Positions 6,545-7,092 of a DNA stretch of 7,092 nucleotides are shown here, one piece after another (positions within the stretch are counted from its first letter, which is position 1; every line of letters starts with the position of its first letter). The DNA comes from Oscillospiraceae bacterium (lineage in GTDB: Bacteria > Bacillota > Clostridia > Oscillospirales > Ruminococcaceae). The notes under the pieces were generated by a model that made no database searches, had not been told where the DNA came from, and saw nothing but the letters and a program-made list of their open reading frames with translations. The translations under genes and the position numbers were made by a program. The stretch covers positions 23,802 to 30,893 of the forward strand of contig DQFX01000006.1 of assembly GCA_003531585.1 (NCBI GenBank), in the 5' to 3' direction.

Positions 6545-6618
6545 GCGGGTGTAGTTCAATGGTAGAATCCCAGCCTTCCAAGCTGGTCGCGTGGGTTCGA
6601 TTCCCATCACCCGCTCCA
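6545..6618 (+). tRNA. tRNA-Gly (TCC)
   Basis: A complete cloverleaf. The acceptor stem is GCGGGTG with CACCCGC (6608-6614), the discriminator is T, and CCA is encoded (6616-6618). The anticodon arm is CCAGC / GCTGG with loop CTTCCAA, placing anticodon TCC at 6577-6579. It reads GGA and, by wobble, GGG. It is the first gene of the cluster. A small AGCCT / AGGCT hairpin (6619-6632) follows in the 28-base spacer before tRNA-Arg. Confidence 0.97.
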
Positions 6619-6646
6619 AGCCTTTATAGGCTGCTGTATAGGATAC

Positions 6647-6723
<77 letters not shown>

Positions 6724-6728
6724 TACAT

Positions 6729-6806
6729 GGTGGGTATGGCTTAGTTGGTTAAAGCGTCGGATTGTGGTCCCGAAGATCGTGGGTTCGACTCCCACTACCC
6801 ACCCCA
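6729..6806 (+). tRNA. tRNA-His (GTG)
   Basis: The acceptor stem is GTGGGTA with TACCCAC. The extra 5' G at position -1 (6729) faces discriminator C73 (6803), the identity mark of tRNA-His, and it is genomically encoded. CCA is encoded at 6804-6806. The anticodon GTG is at 6764-6766. The anticodon stem TCGGA / CCCGA has four normal pairs and an A-C mismatch at 31-39, next to the loop. Confidence 0.96.
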
Positions 6807-6812
6807 GATAAG

Positions 6813-6842
6813 AAAAGGCATAGGTTTAACCTGTGCCTTTTT
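6813..6842 (+). terminator. Terminator-like hairpin between tRNA-His and tRNA-Gln
   Basis: The arms at 6813-6824 and 6830-6841 form a 12-bp stem with one T-G pair around a 5-base loop (TTTAA). The 3' arm ends in a T-run (6838-6842). It has the form of an intrinsic terminator, but tRNA-Gln follows only 21 bases later, so it may be leaky or serve as a processing structure. Confidence 0.75.
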
Positions 6843-6863
6843 CGTTAATCTCCAGTACAATGC

Positions 6864-6938
6864 TGGGATATAGCCAAGTGGTAAGGCAAGGGTCTTTGAC
6901 TCCCTCATTCGTGCGTTCGAGTCGCACTATCCCAACCA
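6864..6938 (+). tRNA. tRNA-Gln (TTG)
   Basis: The acceptor stem is TGGGATA with TATCCCA, with the weak U1-A72 pair typical of tRNA-Gln. The discriminator is A and CCA is encoded (6936-6938). The anticodon TTG is at 6896-6898 in loop CTTTGAC. The anticodon stem AGGGT / TCCCT has four normal pairs and a U-U mismatch at 31-39. The T arm is GTGCG / CGCAC. It is separated from the other three tRNAs by a terminator-like hairpin and has no usable promoter of its own. Confidence 0.96.
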
Positions 6939-6942
6939 AATC

Positions 6943-6978
6943 AACAAATGCCCCGTTTTGGACGGGGTATTTGTTTTA
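6943..6978 (+). terminator. Intrinsic terminator of the tRNA cluster
   Basis: The arms 6943-6956 and 6962-6975 form a 14-bp stem (one G-T pair) with loop TTTGG, ending in a T-rich tail (6970-6977). It starts 5 bases after the CCA of tRNA-Gln. Confidence 0.9.
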
Positions 6979-7032
6979 CTGGGGAAGGATAGATGAATTG
7001 TTGTTTAGAGGCGAAACGCTGCTTGTGAGGGA

Positions 7033-7047
7033 AAACTATAATTTAGC
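7033..7047 (+). repeat. Right copy of the 15-base edge word
   Basis: AAACTATAATTTAGC here is the exact reverse complement of 30-44. It lies in a gene-free stretch after the tRNA terminator and 13 bases before a strong hairpin. Confidence 0.5.
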
Positions 7048-7060
7048 TGTGTAGTGTGCT

Positions 7061-7089
7061 TCCGAAACAGTCCACCGGACTGTTTCGGA
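7061..7089. repeat. Perfect 13-bp hairpin at the right edge
   Basis: TCCGAAACAGTCC (7061-7073) pairs without mismatch with GGACTGTTTCGGA (7077-7089), around a 3-base ACC loop. The stem may extend outward through a T-G pair (7060/7090) and a C-G pair (7059/7091). No T-run is visible before the window ends. It looks like a REP-type intergenic palindrome and probably continues beyond the window. Confidence 0.75.
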
Positions 7090-7092
7090 GGA

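Noticed and set aside
6378..6581. 67-codon minus-strand frame upstream of the exporter
   Set aside because: It runs across the tRNA-Gly gene and both promoters, with no ribosome binding site.
6856..6861. TACAAT as a -10 box for tRNA-Gln
   Set aside because: Only two bases separate it from the tRNA 5' end, so transcription would start within the tRNA.
6833..7054. 73-codon plus-strand frame after tRNA-His
   Set aside because: It overlaps tRNA-Gln and two terminators, so it cannot be a real gene.

Overview
The window looks like a piece of a Clostridia (Bacillota) chromosome, most plausibly an Oscillospiraceae/Ruminococcus-like gut bacterium. The support is near-even base composition, sigma-A-type promoters with 17-18 base spacers, strong GGAGG ribosome binding sites, tRNA genes with encoded CCA ends, and the type of CTP synthase and polyphosphate kinase present. 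The taxonomic placement is inference; no search was possible.

Layout. Four protein genes lie on the minus strand. Reading in their own direction (right to left), they are a cation diffusion facilitator metal exporter (6302-5136), an unrecognised two-helix membrane protein (5057-4317), CTP synthase pyrG (4124-2514) and polyphosphate kinase ppk1 (2404-173). A tRNA cluster on the plus strand (Gly-TCC, Arg-TCT, His-GTG, Gln-TTG; 6545-6938) diverges from the metal exporter. The first three minus-strand genes each have a good predicted promoter. The promoter of the membrane protein has its -35 box over the stop codon of the exporter gene. I found no convincing promoter for ppk1, which may be read through from pyrG past a hairpin with a poor T-tract; ppk1 ends at a good intrinsic terminator. 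For three genes (exporter, membrane protein, ppk1) the ribosome binding site points to a start downstream of the longest open frame.

Non-coding structure. The left edge (1-172) holds no gene but has a 12-base perfect inverted repeat enclosing a 72-base folded unit, plus the ppk1 terminator. The pyrG leader carries a short array of EcoRI-like 7-base repeats. The exporter/tRNA divergent spacer holds a long bulged hairpin. The right edge has a terminator, then a 13-bp perfect hairpin. A 15-base word near the left end recurs in inverted orientation near the right end with similar flanks, so both edges probably contain copies of one dispersed repeat.

How the genes work together. This is mainly housekeeping: pyrimidine nucleotide supply, polyphosphate synthesis, metal efflux and tRNA supply. 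I see no mobile element, CRISPR array, defence system or biosynthetic cluster. I found no previously undescribed system; the points worth checking are the edge repeats, the pyrG leader repeat, the duplicated cytoplasmic domain of the exporter, the PPK1 tail and the transcription of the Gln tRNA.
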